Positions 43,937 through 52,992 of a DNA stretch of 64,000 nucleotides are shown piece after piece. Both the position numbers and the translations under genes were made by a program. The stretch covers positions 1-64,000 of the forward strand of contig CAMFGY010000011.1 of the NCBI GenBank assembly GCA_945952065.1. Direction: 5' to 3'. This DNA comes from an uncultured Burkholderiales bacterium (lineage in GTDB: Bacteria; Pseudomonadota; Gammaproteobacteria; Burkholderiales; Burkholderiaceae_C). The notes under the pieces are model-generated. The model saw only the letters and a program-made list of their open reading frames with translations. It was not told the origin of the DNA and did not search any database. How positions within the stretch are numbered: the first letter of the stretch is position 1; the number at the start of each line of letters is the position of its first letter.

Positions 43937-44650
43937 ATGGTCGCCCCCGTCATCGTTGCTCTTGACTTCCCCAACCGAGCGTCAGCCCTGGCCCTGGTCG
44001 CGCAATTGGGCGAGGCCTGCTCTTCCTACAAGATCGGCATGCAGTTGCTCACCGCCGAAGGCCCGTCCGTCGTTCGAGCCTTGGTCTCAGCAGGCCACAG
44101 CGTTTTCTTGGATCTCAAACTGCACGAAATTCCCAACTCTGTGGCCAGTGCCATCAGTGCTGCAGGGCATCTCGGCGTTCACATGGTCTCGGTGCATGCA
44201 AGCGCCGGCTCCGCTGTCTTGCGTGCGGCGAGCCGGGCCGCATCTGCGTTCCCAGATCTCAAGGTCCTGGCGCTCACCGTCATCACCAGTCTCACGGACT
44301 CAGACCTCCCTGAAATCGGTCTTCAGCCTTCGGTTCGAGCGCAAGTCGAGCGCTTGGCGCGTCTGGCGATCTCGTGTGGCTGCCATGGGGTGGTGGCCTC
44401 GGCACACGAAGCGACCTACCTCGCCTCCATGCTGCCCAAGGGCACGCTCATCGTCACCCCTGGCATTCAGTTGGCGGGCGACGGCGCCAGCGATCAGGCC
44501 CGCGTTGCAAGCCCTGAAATGGCAAAGGCTGCCGGTGCCACCCACATCATCATCGGACGCTCCATCACGAACAGCCCCGACCCCAGCTTGGCCTTCGCCG
44601 CCGCCAAGGCTGCCATGGCTGACACAGGCGCTGGCAACCCCCTCACCTAA
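43937..44650 (+). CDS. pyrF: Divergent orotidine 5'-phosphate decarboxylase-like protein
   Basis: A 237-residue protein of the short PyrF family (UMP synthesis). Asp10, Lys32, Asp59 and Lys61 of the active site are present, but the last acidic residue of the DxKxxD motif is Glu64 (DLKLHEIPN) instead of Asp, and the phosphate-loop TPGIR reads TPGIQ. IIIGRSI near the C-terminus keeps the phosphate-binding Arg. Many betaproteobacteria use a longer PyrF, so this may be a second, transferred copy. Enzymatic function is therefore likely but not certain. The ATG has no good ribosome site. Confidence 0.8.
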   Translation: MVAPVIVALDFPNRASALALVAQLGEACSSYKIGMQLLTAEGPSVVRALVSAGHSVFLDLKLHEIPNSVASAISAAGHLGVHMVSVHASAGSAVLRAASRAASAFPDLKVLALTVITSLTDSDLPEIGLQPSVRAQVERLARLAISCGCHGVVASAHEATYLASMLPKGTLIVTPGIQLAGDGASDQARVASPEMAKAAGATHIIIGRSITNSPDPSLAFAAAKAAMADTGAGNPLT

Positions 44651-44963
44651 GATTGGCTTCCGGCCAATACGGCTCAGGTCCTGAGTTTCTAATCCTGTCG
44701 CCTCAATAGGCCAAAGTCTTGTTGCCGCTGTTACCCGCCCCGCAAGGTCGAGAAGATCTCAAGCGTAGATCTCGGGCAAACGAGAGGCCCGTCACACAGC
44801 CAACAGGCGGCACAATTGCTGCGACGACGCTGAACTGCGGCGCGCTGCAGAGTCAGTTCTCCGATGAACCCAAGCACTCGCCTTGCCAAACCATCGGCCG
44901 CCCTCCGCGTTGAGGGTGCCTGTGGATTTTGGGTTATTGAACAACTTTCTTAGGCCTCATGAG
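44651..44963. other. Intergenic stretch with a hairpin and a -10-like box
   Basis: A hairpin ATTGGC/GCCAAT (44652-44668, loop TTCCG) follows the pyrF-like stop directly and may be a weak terminator. CACAAT at 44811-44816, in a GGCGGCACAATTGC context like that before other genes in this window, is a possible -10 box; it would give a leader of about 140 nt to the next gene. Confidence 0.4.
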
Positions 44964-45428
44964 ATGAATCAGTGCCGCCTCTCTCACTTCCTCCTCTGCG
45001 CCGCTGTGGCGCTCGTCGGAGCTTTGCCTGTCTGCGCGGCGGCGCAATCTCAGACAACGCAGCTTCAGACACAGGTGTTCGCGGCCGAGCGCGCTTTTGC
45101 GAAGTCCATGGCAGAGCGAGATGAGAAGGCCTTTGCCGAGCACATCGCCGATGAAGCGGTTTTCTTTGGCCGGACTACTCTGCGCGGCAAAGCACAGGTG
45201 CTCGCCGGGTGGGCGCGCTTTTTCGTCGGCCATCAAGCACCTTTTTCTTGGGAGCCCGATCAAGTCGAAGTCCTTGAGTCGGGCTCACTTGCGCTGAGCA
45301 CGGGCCCAGTGAGGGATCCTTCTGGCAAAACCATCGCGCGATTCAACTCGATTTGGCGACTGGAGGCGCCGGGCGTGTGGCGCGTCATCTTCGACAAGGG
45401 CAGTCCTGCAGAGGCTGCTGCGCAGTGA
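44964..45428 (+). CDS. Secreted DUF4440/NTF2-fold protein
   Basis: A 154-residue protein with a signal peptide (cleavage near AAAQS) and one NTF2-like domain of the DUF4440 group: ERAFAKSMAERDEKAFAEHIADEAVFFG, then RFNSIWRLEAPGVWRVIFDKG. Such domains form small dimeric cones that bind or turn over small ligands; function is unknown. It is one of three NTF2-fold genes within 5 kb. Ribosome site is weak. Confidence 0.82.
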   Translation: MNQCRLSHFLLCAAVALVGALPVCAAAQSQTTQLQTQVFAAERAFAKSMAERDEKAFAEHIADEAVFFGRTTLRGKAQVLAGWARFFVGHQAPFSWEPDQVEVLESGSLALSTGPVRDPSGKTIARFNSIWRLEAPGVWRVIFDKGSPAEAAAQ

Positions 45429-45895
45429 AACCAAGCGGGGCTTTCATGTGGTCCCACAGCCTGGCGTTGCGAAGCCATGGCCATGTTTCTGGGCCCCAAA
45501 TTGTCAAAAGTATTTGAACGTCGGACTGCCAACAACGCTTCGCAACTTGAAGCACCTTGCCGAGGCGCGTGGTGCGGCATAACCGTTCACTCGAGCTGAA
45601 CCGCCGCGGCAGTTGATGAGATGGCGGCCAAGCGAGTCGCCGTGGTCCGCTTTGTGTCTGCCCAGAAAGCGCCGGACGCATTTGCCTCGCCGGCCTCCCG
45701 GATAGCCAGGAAGATTGGCGACCCCATAGCAAAGCCAAGGTCGACGCCATGGCTGCGTCCGACTGCTTGCGACTTGATGGGACTCCGCATAAAACGCATG
45801 ATCCATTGGGACTAGCTGAGCCCTGCCAGCTGAACGTAACGCCACAACCACGCGGCACAATCGCTGCTCGAGACCGATATCTTGAGGAGTCAGCG
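45429..45895. other. Intergenic stretch, no gene seen
   Basis: A 467-bp gap on the plus strand without a convincing ORF. It includes a low-complexity mixture and, at 45856-45861, CACAAT as a likely -10 box for the next gene (start about 28 bases further). A segment near 45578-45610 superficially resembles an integron attC arm but lacks the partner arm. Confidence 0.45.
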
Positions 45896-46366
45896 ATGCA
45901 CCGCTCTTCGTTGCCAGAAGACCTGCCGCACCTGTTAGTTCAAATTGGCTATCTGAGCGACGCCTTGAAGGCGGAGTTTGATCTGGTGGGCACGCGCATG
46001 ACTTGGCTGATCAGTTCGCAGGCCTTCTTGGTCGCCGCCTTCGCGGCCTCACTGGTCGGCATTGAGAGAACGCAAGCGGAGTACCAAGCCGCCGTGCGTG
46101 CCCTCATCTACGGCATCCCTTGTCTTGCCGCCTTCGTTTGCAGCCTGGTGGCGCTGGGCATCCAAGCAGCTCACTCGGTGGCGGATCGAATCAAAAATCA
46201 AAGAGACGAATTTATTGGGGCGCTGCCGTCCCACCTGCGCATTGAACTCGTGTCCACTCGCGACAAAGACCATCTCTTTGGCAACCTGCCCGCGCGCATC
46301 GTGCCTTGGACGATTGCCGGCGCCTGGCTGTTCATCATGAAAAGCTTGCCTTGGCCGCCGGTTTGA
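45896..46366 (+). CDS. Membrane protein of unknown function, 3 spans
   Basis: A 156-residue protein with a strong GAGGAG ribosome site 6 bases upstream. An N-terminal amphipathic segment (1-30) is followed by membrane spans near 34-56 and 65-90, a cytoplasmic helix (VADRIKNQRDEFIGALPSH) and a final span near 135-150. The two-spans-plus-coil pattern recalls SLATT-like membrane proteins, but I see no diagnostic motif and no neighbouring nucleotidyl-cyclase-type gene. Confidence 0.7.
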   Translation: MHRSSLPEDLPHLLVQIGYLSDALKAEFDLVGTRMTWLISSQAFLVAAFAASLVGIERTQAEYQAAVRALIYGIPCLAAFVCSLVALGIQAAHSVADRIKNQRDEFIGALPSHLRIELVSTRDKDHLFGNLPARIVPWTIAGAWLFIMKSLPWPPV

Positions 46367-46528
46367 CTGAGCCCCCAAGGCAAGACGACCCAAGCTCACC
46401 CCTCGCACTCGCCATCGAAGAAAAGCACAGCCGCGCGGCCCTCCTCATCTCCGAGGGCATGTCCGCTTGGGTGCAGGGATTTGATGGGTTATGGTTCCAG
46501 CACCTTGTTCACCCGCCTCTCCGTCCCC

Positions 46529-46981
46529 ATGAAGCCACAGGCCAATGAATTGATCCGGAGCGCCACCGATGCACTCTTTCATGAGGGACATGTCGAGGCC
46601 GTCCATGAGTACTTCGCCCCGGACTACCTCGTTCACACCACAGAACAAGACTGGCGCGGCGGCGCTCAGCTGATTCAATCGGTCATCGGCTTGTATCGGG
46701 GCGCCTTTCCTGACCTGAAGGTCGAGCTGCAGTTCTTTATGAGCTCGGCCGATACCGTGAGTTGGCAGCGCACGATGCGCGCCACACACACGGGTGCGTT
46801 CAAAGGGTTCCCGGCCACCGGTCTGCCGATGGTTTGGCGTGAAATGGTGGTGAGCCGCATCGAGAACTCGCGCATCACAGAGGAATGGGTTGTGACCGAT
46901 CTGGCGGAGCGACTGCTCTTTGCACGCAAATCCCTTTCGCCAAAACAGCCGCCCGCCAAGCGGCCGCCCGCCAAGCCCTGA
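46529..46981 (+). CDS. SnoaL-like ester cyclase (NTF2 fold)
   Basis: A 150-residue protein of the SnoaL/ester-cyclase family: NELIRSATDALFHEGHVEAVHEYFAPDYLVH, GLYRGAFPDLKVELQFF, and TGAFKGFPATGLPMVWREM. It has no signal peptide. The C-terminus is a Lys/Pro-rich tail. Members in polyketide pathways close rings, but most genomic relatives, including this one, have no known substrate. The start at 46529 matches the family; a 16-residue longer frame is possible. Confidence 0.85.
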   Translation: MKPQANELIRSATDALFHEGHVEAVHEYFAPDYLVHTTEQDWRGGAQLIQSVIGLYRGAFPDLKVELQFFMSSADTVSWQRTMRATHTGAFKGFPATGLPMVWREMVVSRIENSRITEEWVVTDLAERLLFARKSLSPKQPPAKRPPAKP

Positions 46982-47245
46982 GCTACCGCAAAGACCTGCG
47001 CTCGATCAAGGACTCAAGCCCAGGTCGACCGGCTCTTCCCATGCCCGTCTGCTCGGGCACCGCTTTTTTGAAACGGGCCAGGCTGCATCAGTGCTGGTCG
47101 CGCGGCGGCTTTCTCGCCACAATCTGTCCCCAAGGCAGCAGCTTCGGAACGTGGTTTCAGGGACGGGCGCGAGCGGCCACCCTCCCCTCGGGGTTCTTTG
47201 ACCCTGAGCTTCGCCGCTCATTCCGTGAGTCACAGGGAGTAGAAG

Positions 47246-48805
47246 ATGCAAGCATTGAAAGACCGCTCCATCGCCACACGCATGCGTTTGGGGTTTGCCT
47301 TGTTGATCGTGATGAGCATGGCCGTGGCGGCCTTCGGCCGCGCGGCGCTCAAAGAGGTGGGCCAACAAATGCATGAGCTGACCGACAAGCACATGGTGGT
47401 CGTGAGCCTGCTGGGGCAGCTCAAAGACAATGTCAACGTCACCGCTCGGGTGGCGCGCAATATTGCCCTGCTCACGGACTCGGCCGCCAAGCAGCAAGAG
47501 AAAGCCCGCATCGATGCCAATCGAAGCTCAACCCAGGACTTGCTCAAACAGCTGCAAGCCCAGTTGGCCGCCGAAGCGGGCAGCGAGCTCTTGCAAAAAG
47601 TCACCCGCACCCGTGAGGCCTATGTCAAGGTCATCAACCCGGCGATTCAGAAGGGCATGGCCGGCCAAAACGAGGCCGCGCGAGATGCTTTGGTGGGCGA
47701 GGTCAGCCGCGCCCAGGCCGAGTACTTTGGCGCCCTGGATGAGCTGATCGCCCTGCAGCGCAAGGAAATGGAAGACGCCGGCCGCGAGGCGGACCGCACC
47801 ATCCAGCGCGCGGGCTGGGCCATGCTGGGCTTGCTGAGCTTGTCCGCCTTGATGGGCTCAGGCGTTGCCGGTTGGATGGCGCGCAGCGTGACCCGCCCGC
47901 TGCTTGCGGCCATGAATGTCACACAGCGCATCGCCAAAGGGGATTTGAGCAGCCACATCGTGGCCGAATCGAAAGATGAGGTCGGGCAGCTGATGCATTC
48001 GCTGCACCAGATGCAAGAAGCCCTGCGTCAGCTGGTGGGCGTGGTGCGGGCCAGCAGCGATTCCGTGGCCACCGGTGCGGGGCAAATCGCCACCGGCAAC
48101 GGTGACCTTTCACAACGCACCGAACGGCAAGCCAGCAGCCTGCAGCAAACAGCGGCGTCGATGGAGCAACTCTCCGGCACCGTCACACAAAGCGCGGAAA
48201 CAGCCCGCCAGGCCACGGATTACGCCAATGCTGCGAACGGTGCCGCCGAACGGGGGGCTGAACTGATGGGTGAAGTCATCACCACCATGACGGGCATCAA
48301 TGAGGCCAGCAAACGCATCAGCGACATCGTCAGCGTGATCGATGGCATCGCCTTCCAGACCAATATCCTGGCCTTGAATGCCGCCGTCGAGGCGGCGCGG
48401 GCTGGCGAAGAAGGTCGCGGCTTTGCCGTGGTGGCGGCCGAGGTGCGCAATCTGGCCCAGCGCTCGGCCACCGCCGCGCGGGAGATCAAGGCCTTGATCA
48501 CCAGCAATGTGGAAAAGGTGGAAACCGGCTCTCGCCTGGTCGACACCGCCGGCAGCAGCATGCAAGACATCCGTCATCAGGTCGCCACCGTGGTGCAGCT
48601 GATCAATGATCTGGGCATGGCCTCGCAGGCGCAAAGCCGCGACATCGGGCAGATCAACTCTGCGGTGGCTCAGCTGGACGAGACCACCCAGCAAAACGCG
48701 GCCTTGGTCGAGCAGTCGGCTGCTGCGGCCGACAGCCTGAGCCAGCAAGCGCGCATCTTGGTGGATGCCGTCAGCGCCTTCAAGCTGGACACCGCGCCGG
48801 CCTGA
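47246..48805 (+). CDS. Methyl-accepting chemotaxis protein (Tar/Tsr type)
   Basis: A 519-residue transmembrane chemoreceptor. A first span (14-32), a four-helix-bundle periplasmic domain (33-190), a second span (191-212), HAMP (213-265), and a cytoplasmic signalling domain with the hairpin tip [33 protein letters not shown]. Methylation helices are Ala/Gln-rich. No C-terminal CheR pentapeptide. GGGAG precedes the ATG by 6 bases. The ligand is unknown and no che genes are nearby. Confidence 0.95.
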   Translation: MQALKDRSIATRMRLGFALLIVMSMAVAAFGRAALKEVGQQMHELTDKHMVVVSLLGQLKDNVNVTARVARNIALLTDSAAKQQEKARIDANRSSTQDLLKQLQAQLAAEAGSELLQKVTRTREAYVKVINPAIQKGMAGQNEAARDALVGEVSRAQAEYFGALDELIALQRKEMEDAGREADRTIQRAGWAMLGLLSLSALMGSGVAGWMARSVTRPLLAAMNVTQRIAKGDLSSHIVAESKDEVGQLMHSLHQMQEALRQLVGVVRASSDSVATGAGQIATGNGDLSQRTERQASSLQQTAASMEQLSGTVTQSAETARQATDYANAANGAAERGAELMGEVITTMTGINEASKRISDIVSVIDGIAFQTNILALNAAVEAARAGEEGRGFAVVAAEVRNLAQRSATAAREIKALITSNVEKVETGSRLVDTAGSSMQDIRHQVATVVQLINDLGMASQAQSRDIGQINSAVAQLDETTQQNAALVEQSAAAADSLSQQARILVDAVSAFKLDTAPA

Positions 48806-48990
48806 ACGCAGGAGTAGGCGCGAAGCGGCCGCCAGGCTGAAAAGAAAGACCCATAAAAAATTCGCGCGACTTGTCGATTTCAGCCGAACTCGGGCATTGA
48901 TCTCACGGACCTGGCCTCGCAACACGAGGCCGGGCCCGGCACGCCTGCGTTGCCGAATGCCTCACTGTTTTGTCAAACCTGGAGTTCGCC

Positions 48991-49695
48991 ATGGAATACC
49001 TGTTGATGGACCGGCAACCCGCCGAGATTGATGTGATGAAACGCGACCCGGTCAGAGGCCGGCCCAATTGGGCAGCCTGGCAGCGCTGCCTTGATGCGAT
49101 GCAAGGTTTGTTTTCAGCCTTCTTGATGGCCGGAGCGCTGGCCTTGACGGGCTGCGCCACGCCGACAAGCCCAAGCCCAAACTCCACTGCCGCCGCCGCG
49201 CCAGTTGAAGCGCCGAGGCCCGCTTTGCCCCCATCACAAGCAGGCGACGGCCTGGATGCGGGCCCCTTGTTCGACGCATTGGCACTCATGGACCAGGCCT
49301 TGTTTGACGCGTCGTTTGCGTCTTGCGATGCCGCCAAGGCCAATGCCATCTTTGCGGAGGATGTGGAGTTCTATCACGACAAAGACGGGCTCTCTGTGGG
49401 TGAGAAGGTCCGAGAGAACACCCGCCGGCTGACGGCATTCTGCCCGGGTGCGCATGGCGTGAAGCGAAGCATTGTGCCGGGCAGTTTGCGGGTGTACCCC
49501 ATTGCGGGCTATGGCGCGGCCCAGATCGGCGAGCACCGTTTCGATGAGCGCGGTGCGGCCACCAGCACCTTGGCCAAGTTCATCAGCGTGTGGCGGCTTC
49601 AAGACGGGCGCTGGCGGCTTGCGCGCGTGTTGAGCCTGGACCACCGTGCCGTCCCTGCACCCCAGGTCGAGGCGCAGCCTGCAAGCCGCCCTTGA
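48991..49695 (+). CDS. DUF4440-type lipoprotein
   Basis: A 234-residue protein with a long N-terminal segment (about 36 residues) before a hydrophobic stretch and a lipobox LTGC at about residue 54, then a Pro/Ser/Ala linker and an NTF2-like domain (LMDQALFDASF, FISVWRLQDGRWRLARVLSLDHR). The start is set by GGAG 6 bases before the ATG; a later ATG at 49036 would give a more usual signal length. It is predicted to be membrane-anchored in the periplasm. Function unknown. Confidence 0.75.
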   Translation: MEYLLMDRQPAEIDVMKRDPVRGRPNWAAWQRCLDAMQGLFSAFLMAGALALTGCATPTSPSPNSTAAAAPVEAPRPALPPSQAGDGLDAGPLFDALALMDQALFDASFASCDAAKANAIFAEDVEFYHDKDGLSVGEKVRENTRRLTAFCPGAHGVKRSIVPGSLRVYPIAGYGAAQIGEHRFDERGAATSTLAKFISVWRLQDGRWRLARVLSLDHRAVPAPQVEAQPASRP

Positions 49696-49755
49696 CCTTG
49701 GTCTATACACCCATCTTTAAGCTCGGCAGGCCTTTCAACAACGCCCTGCCCTGCC

Positions 49756-50694
49756 ATGCGATTGCGCGCCTTTTTTCTGAACTTGCCCCACTTGCTGATC
49801 TTGGGCTGGCTCAGCCTTCTGCTGCTGTCACCGCGGCCCGCCGCAGCCGCCGCAGGCGAACTGCCCGAGTTCGGCTTTGCCATCCTCAAAACCTCGCGGG
49901 TCGCGGTACGCGAGGCACTTTTGGTGCCGGGCGGCAGCTTGAGCAAGGAAATCGACTCCAACTTTTCAGCGTTTTTGATCAAGCACCGCGACGAATACTT
50001 GCTGTTTGACACCGGCATGGGCCGACAGATTGACGCCCAATACCACGCCGACATGCCGCGCCCCTGGCGCCCGTTTTTCAAGTACGAAGCGCCGGTGCGG
50101 CCGGCTCGGGACCAGTTGGAACAAGTGGGGTTTTTCGCACAGCACAAGACCATCAGCCGTGTGATCCTCAGCCACAGCCATTGGGACCACGCCGGGGGGC
50201 TGCTGGACTTTCCCGAGGCCAAGGTTTTGGTGTCGCCCGCAGAAATGGGCTTGGTGCGCCAGCCCACGCGCGGCCCAGGCGGCAGCTGGGCCTCGCAGAT
50301 TGGCAGCGCGGCCATCGCCTGGGAGGCTTTGCAGTTCAAAGATCAAGCCTACAAAGGCTATACACAAAGCCTGGATCTGTTTGGCGACGGGCGGGTGGTG
50401 CTGGTGCCCATGCCCGGGCACACGCCGGGCTCCATCGGCTTGTTTTTGACGGTGGACAGCGGGCAGGTGTACTTCTTTATTGGCGATGTGGCCTGGACGG
50501 TGGCGGCCGTCAAAGCGGGTGCCCCCAAGTTCTGGGCTGCCAGCGCTTTGGTGGATGCGCATGCCGAGCAAACCCAGCGCGCCGTGGCGCAGCTGCGCGA
50601 CTTGCTGCGGCAAGAGCCTGGCCTGGTCTTGGTGCCGGCCCACGACAGCGCAGTGCAAGATCCCCTGGGTTACTTCCCGAATTGGGTGCGATAG
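49756..50694 (+). CDS. Exported MBL-fold metallohydrolase
   Basis: A 312-residue protein with a signal peptide (1-33) and the metallo-beta-lactamase fold: His140, His142, Asp144 and His145 in SHSHWDHAGG, His in PGHTPGSIG, Asp in FIGDVAW, and His in PAHDSAV. This complete ligand set suggests a dinuclear enzyme of the lactonase/AHL-acylase-like branch. Real substrate unknown. It lies 60 bp after the DUF4440 lipoprotein gene and may share its transcript. Confidence 0.88.
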   Translation: MRLRAFFLNLPHLLILGWLSLLLLSPRPAAAAAGELPEFGFAILKTSRVAVREALLVPGGSLSKEIDSNFSAFLIKHRDEYLLFDTGMGRQIDAQYHADMPRPWRPFFKYEAPVRPARDQLEQVGFFAQHKTISRVILSHSHWDHAGGLLDFPEAKVLVSPAEMGLVRQPTRGPGGSWASQIGSAAIAWEALQFKDQAYKGYTQSLDLFGDGRVVLVPMPGHTPGSIGLFLTVDSGQVYFFIGDVAWTVAAVKAGAPKFWAASALVDAHAEQTQRAVAQLRDLLRQEPGLVLVPAHDSAVQDPLGYFPNWVR

Positions 50695-50836
50695 CCCCGC
50701 TGAATCGGCGGCCCGTACTTGTAAAAAATGGTGAAAAAACGGGCTTGGATTCGGTGCGTTCAGCGATAGACACGCCGATCAGCAGATAATCGCGCCCCCT
50801 TCTCGGGATTTTTTTGCGTACCCCACTGGATATCTG

Positions 50837-51118
50837 ATGAACAAAAGTGAACTGATCGAAAGCATCGCCACCAAGACTGGCTCGACCCGTGCTGTGGCTG
50901 GCGCCGCGCTGGATGCTGCTTTGAGCTCGATCACCGAAGCCCTGGTCGCTGGCGACTCCGTGGCCTTGGTGGGCTTTGGCACCTTCAAGGTTGGCGAGCG
51001 CGCTGCCCGCACCGGCAAGAACCCCTCCACCGGCGAAGCCCTGGAAATCGCAGCGGCCACCGTGCCCAAATTCACCGCTGGCAAGGCGCTGAAAGACGCG
51101 GTCAACGCCAAGAAGTAA
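50837..51118 (+). CDS. HU-family DNA-binding protein
   Basis: A 93-residue histone-like protein: [15 protein letters not shown], the dimer core [22 protein letters not shown] with the DNA-minor-groove beta arm, and a Lys-rich end. It should bend and compact DNA as a homo- or heterodimer. The gap upstream (50695-50836) is relatively AT-rich and probably holds its promoter. It could equally be called hupB; paralogue identity is not decidable here. Confidence 0.93.
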   Translation: MNKSELIESIATKTGSTRAVAGAALDAALSSITEALVAGDSVALVGFGTFKVGERAARTGKNPSTGEALEIAAATVPKFTAGKALKDAVNAKK

Positions 51119-51175
51119 GTCTTCCCCCCGCGGAAGGCCGGGCGCCGTCCTTGGGACGAGCGCCTATTTTTTTGC

Positions 51176-51967
51176 TCAAACCTGCTTGCCTTCTGCGCCC
51201 AACAAAGCCTTGGCAGCCTCGATGCGCAAGGCCATGGGCTGCTGCGCGTCATTCATCACGCGCAGCAAAAACGCACGCGGGTCCTTGTGCTCCATCGGCA
51301 TGGGGTCGGCAGGGGCAACAGCAACCGGGGCCGTGGGCGCCGCCACTTCATTACAAGGCACTGGAGCTTCCTCCGGAAGCGCTGCGCTCGCTTGCTCCCG
51401 CAGTTGCGCCAGGGCGGCATGCAATTGCACAGCGCTGATGCACTTGAGCCGGGCCAGAACATCGGCTTGTGCATCCGGGCTGGGCTCGGTATCCAGCCAA
51501 GGCTCTTCGCTGAACACCGGCGCCAAATCGGGCGCCACAAAGGCCGACCACTGCTCCGGCGCCAGCCTTTGGGGTGGCGCTGAAGGAGGCGCTAATGGTT
51601 GCGCTAAAGGCGGCGCTGACGGTGACACTGAGGGCTGCAGCGCATCAGGGATGCTGCTGGCTGCCGTCCAAATCCTCAAGCGCGAGGTCTTCGGCTGCAG
51701 CGCTGAGAACTCACGCTGGCAAAGCCTTTGCAAAAGCTCTGCGGCAGCTGCCGCCAGACCCGGCTCGGCCAAGGCAAACCAAAGCTGAAACCCACTCGGG
51801 CCCGCAACCGCAATGGCCGGTGCGGGCAAACCCAACTCGGCTTGCACTGCACGCCACACCACGGCCAGCGATGACCAGTCGGGCGGCCGGGCGAGTTCAA
51901 GCAAGGCCAAGCGCGGGTGTTGGGCGTCGCCATAAAGGCGATGCAGTTCCTGTTGCAGTCGGTTCAT
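51176..51967 (-). CDS. Hypothetical protein with low-complexity centre
   Basis: A 263-residue protein starting at the ATG at 51967. It has a folded-looking N-terminal third (MNRLQQELHRLYGDAQHPRL, then ELGLPAPAIAVAGPSGFQLWFALAEP), a Pro/Ser/Ala/Gln-rich central linker (about 110-150), and a helical C-terminal part ending in a conserved-looking AFLLRVMNDAQQPMALRIEAAKALL. No family recognised. It is divergent from the DMT permease, convergent with HU. Confidence 0.7.
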   Translation of the reverse strand: MNRLQQELHRLYGDAQHPRLALLELARPPDWSSLAVVWRAVQAELGLPAPAIAVAGPSGFQLWFALAEPGLAAAAAELLQRLCQREFSALQPKTSRLRIWTAASSIPDALQPSVSPSAPPLAQPLAPPSAPPQRLAPEQWSAFVAPDLAPVFSEEPWLDTEPSPDAQADVLARLKCISAVQLHAALAQLREQASAALPEEAPVPCNEVAAPTAPVAVAPADPMPMEHKDPRAFLLRVMNDAQQPMALRIEAAKALLGAEGKQV

Positions 51968-52053
51968 AGGCGCTATTTTGCGTTGGCCTCGCAGCGCTTG
52001 TTGGCCGCACCGTGCACGGAGTTGCCTACGCCCACCGGCGATACTTGTCGCAC

Positions 52054-52947
52054 ATGAGTTCCAACGCCACCACAACAACTCAAGCCGCTACACGGCTCTA
52101 CCCCTGGCTCTTTGTCGCCCTTTGGAGCACCGGCTTCATCGGCGCCAAATATGGCCTGCCTGATGCCGAACCCTTGACCTTTTTGACGCTGCGCTATGCC
52201 CTGGTGCTGTTCTTGATGGGCGCCATCGTCTTGTGGAGCCGGGCACCCTGGCCACCGCGCGGCCGCGCCTGGGGGCATATCGCGGTCTCGGGCCTGCTGG
52301 TGCATGGGCTGTATCTGGGGGGCGTGTTCACCGCAATCGGCCACGGCTTGCCGGCCGGCATCACCGCCCTGGTGGTGGGCTTGCAACCGCTGCTGACTGC
52401 GCTGGGGGCGGGTCTTTTTCTGGGGGAGAGGGTGCGCCGAAGTCAATGGTTAGGCCTGGCCCTGGGCTTGCTGGGAGTGGGCCTGGTGCTGGCGCACAAA
52501 GTCGCCGCCGGGCACAGCAGCGCGGCCTTGCTGCAGATGCTGCTGCCCGCCATCTTGGCCTTGCTGGGCATCACCGCCGGCACGCTCTACCAAAAGCGCT
52601 TTTGCCCAGGCTTTGATCTGCGCACCGGCTCGCTGATCCAATTCCTGCCCTGCTTGTTGCTGACGGGCTTGGCGGCTTGGCTGGGCGGCGAGACGCTGCA
52701 CGTGCGCTGGAGCGGCGCCTTTGTGTTTGCTCTGGGCTGGTTGGTCTTGGTGCTCTCACTGGGTGCGGTGAGCTTGCTCAATGTGCTGATCCGCCAGGGC
52801 AGCGCCATCCATGTGGCCAGCTTGTTCTACTTGGTGCCGCCGACCACGGCCGTGTTTGCCTGGGCGCTGTTTGGCGAAACGCTCACCGGTCTGGCCTTGC
52901 TGGGCATGGCCATCACGGTGTTTGGGGTGTGGTTGGCGCGACGTTGA
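52054..52947 (+). CDS. EamA/DMT-family transporter
   Basis: A 297-residue protein with ten hydrophobic spans arranged as two EamA repeats. Signatures include WSTGFIGAKYGLPDAEPLTFLTLRYAL (first repeat) and LFYLVPPTTAVFAWALFGETLTGLALLGMAITVFGVWLARR (second). Such proteins export amino acids or metabolites. The ATG at 52054 gives the usual short N-terminus. Substrate unassigned. Confidence 0.92.
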   Translation: MSSNATTTTQAATRLYPWLFVALWSTGFIGAKYGLPDAEPLTFLTLRYALVLFLMGAIVLWSRAPWPPRGRAWGHIAVSGLLVHGLYLGGVFTAIGHGLPAGITALVVGLQPLLTALGAGLFLGERVRRSQWLGLALGLLGVGLVLAHKVAAGHSSAALLQMLLPAILALLGITAGTLYQKRFCPGFDLRTGSLIQFLPCLLLTGLAAWLGGETLHVRWSGAFVFALGWLVLVLSLGAVSLLNVLIRQGSAIHVASLFYLVPPTTAVFAWALFGETLTGLALLGMAITVFGVWLARR

Positions 52948-52992
52948 GGCCAGCGCCTGGGCGAGCAGATTCAGCTTGGCAGCAGCTTTCAC

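Noticed and set aside
45570-45612. Segment resembling an integron attC arm (GCATAACCGTTCACTCGAG)
   Set aside because: No matching GTTRRRY arm, no long imperfect palindrome, no integrase and no repeats in neighbouring gaps.
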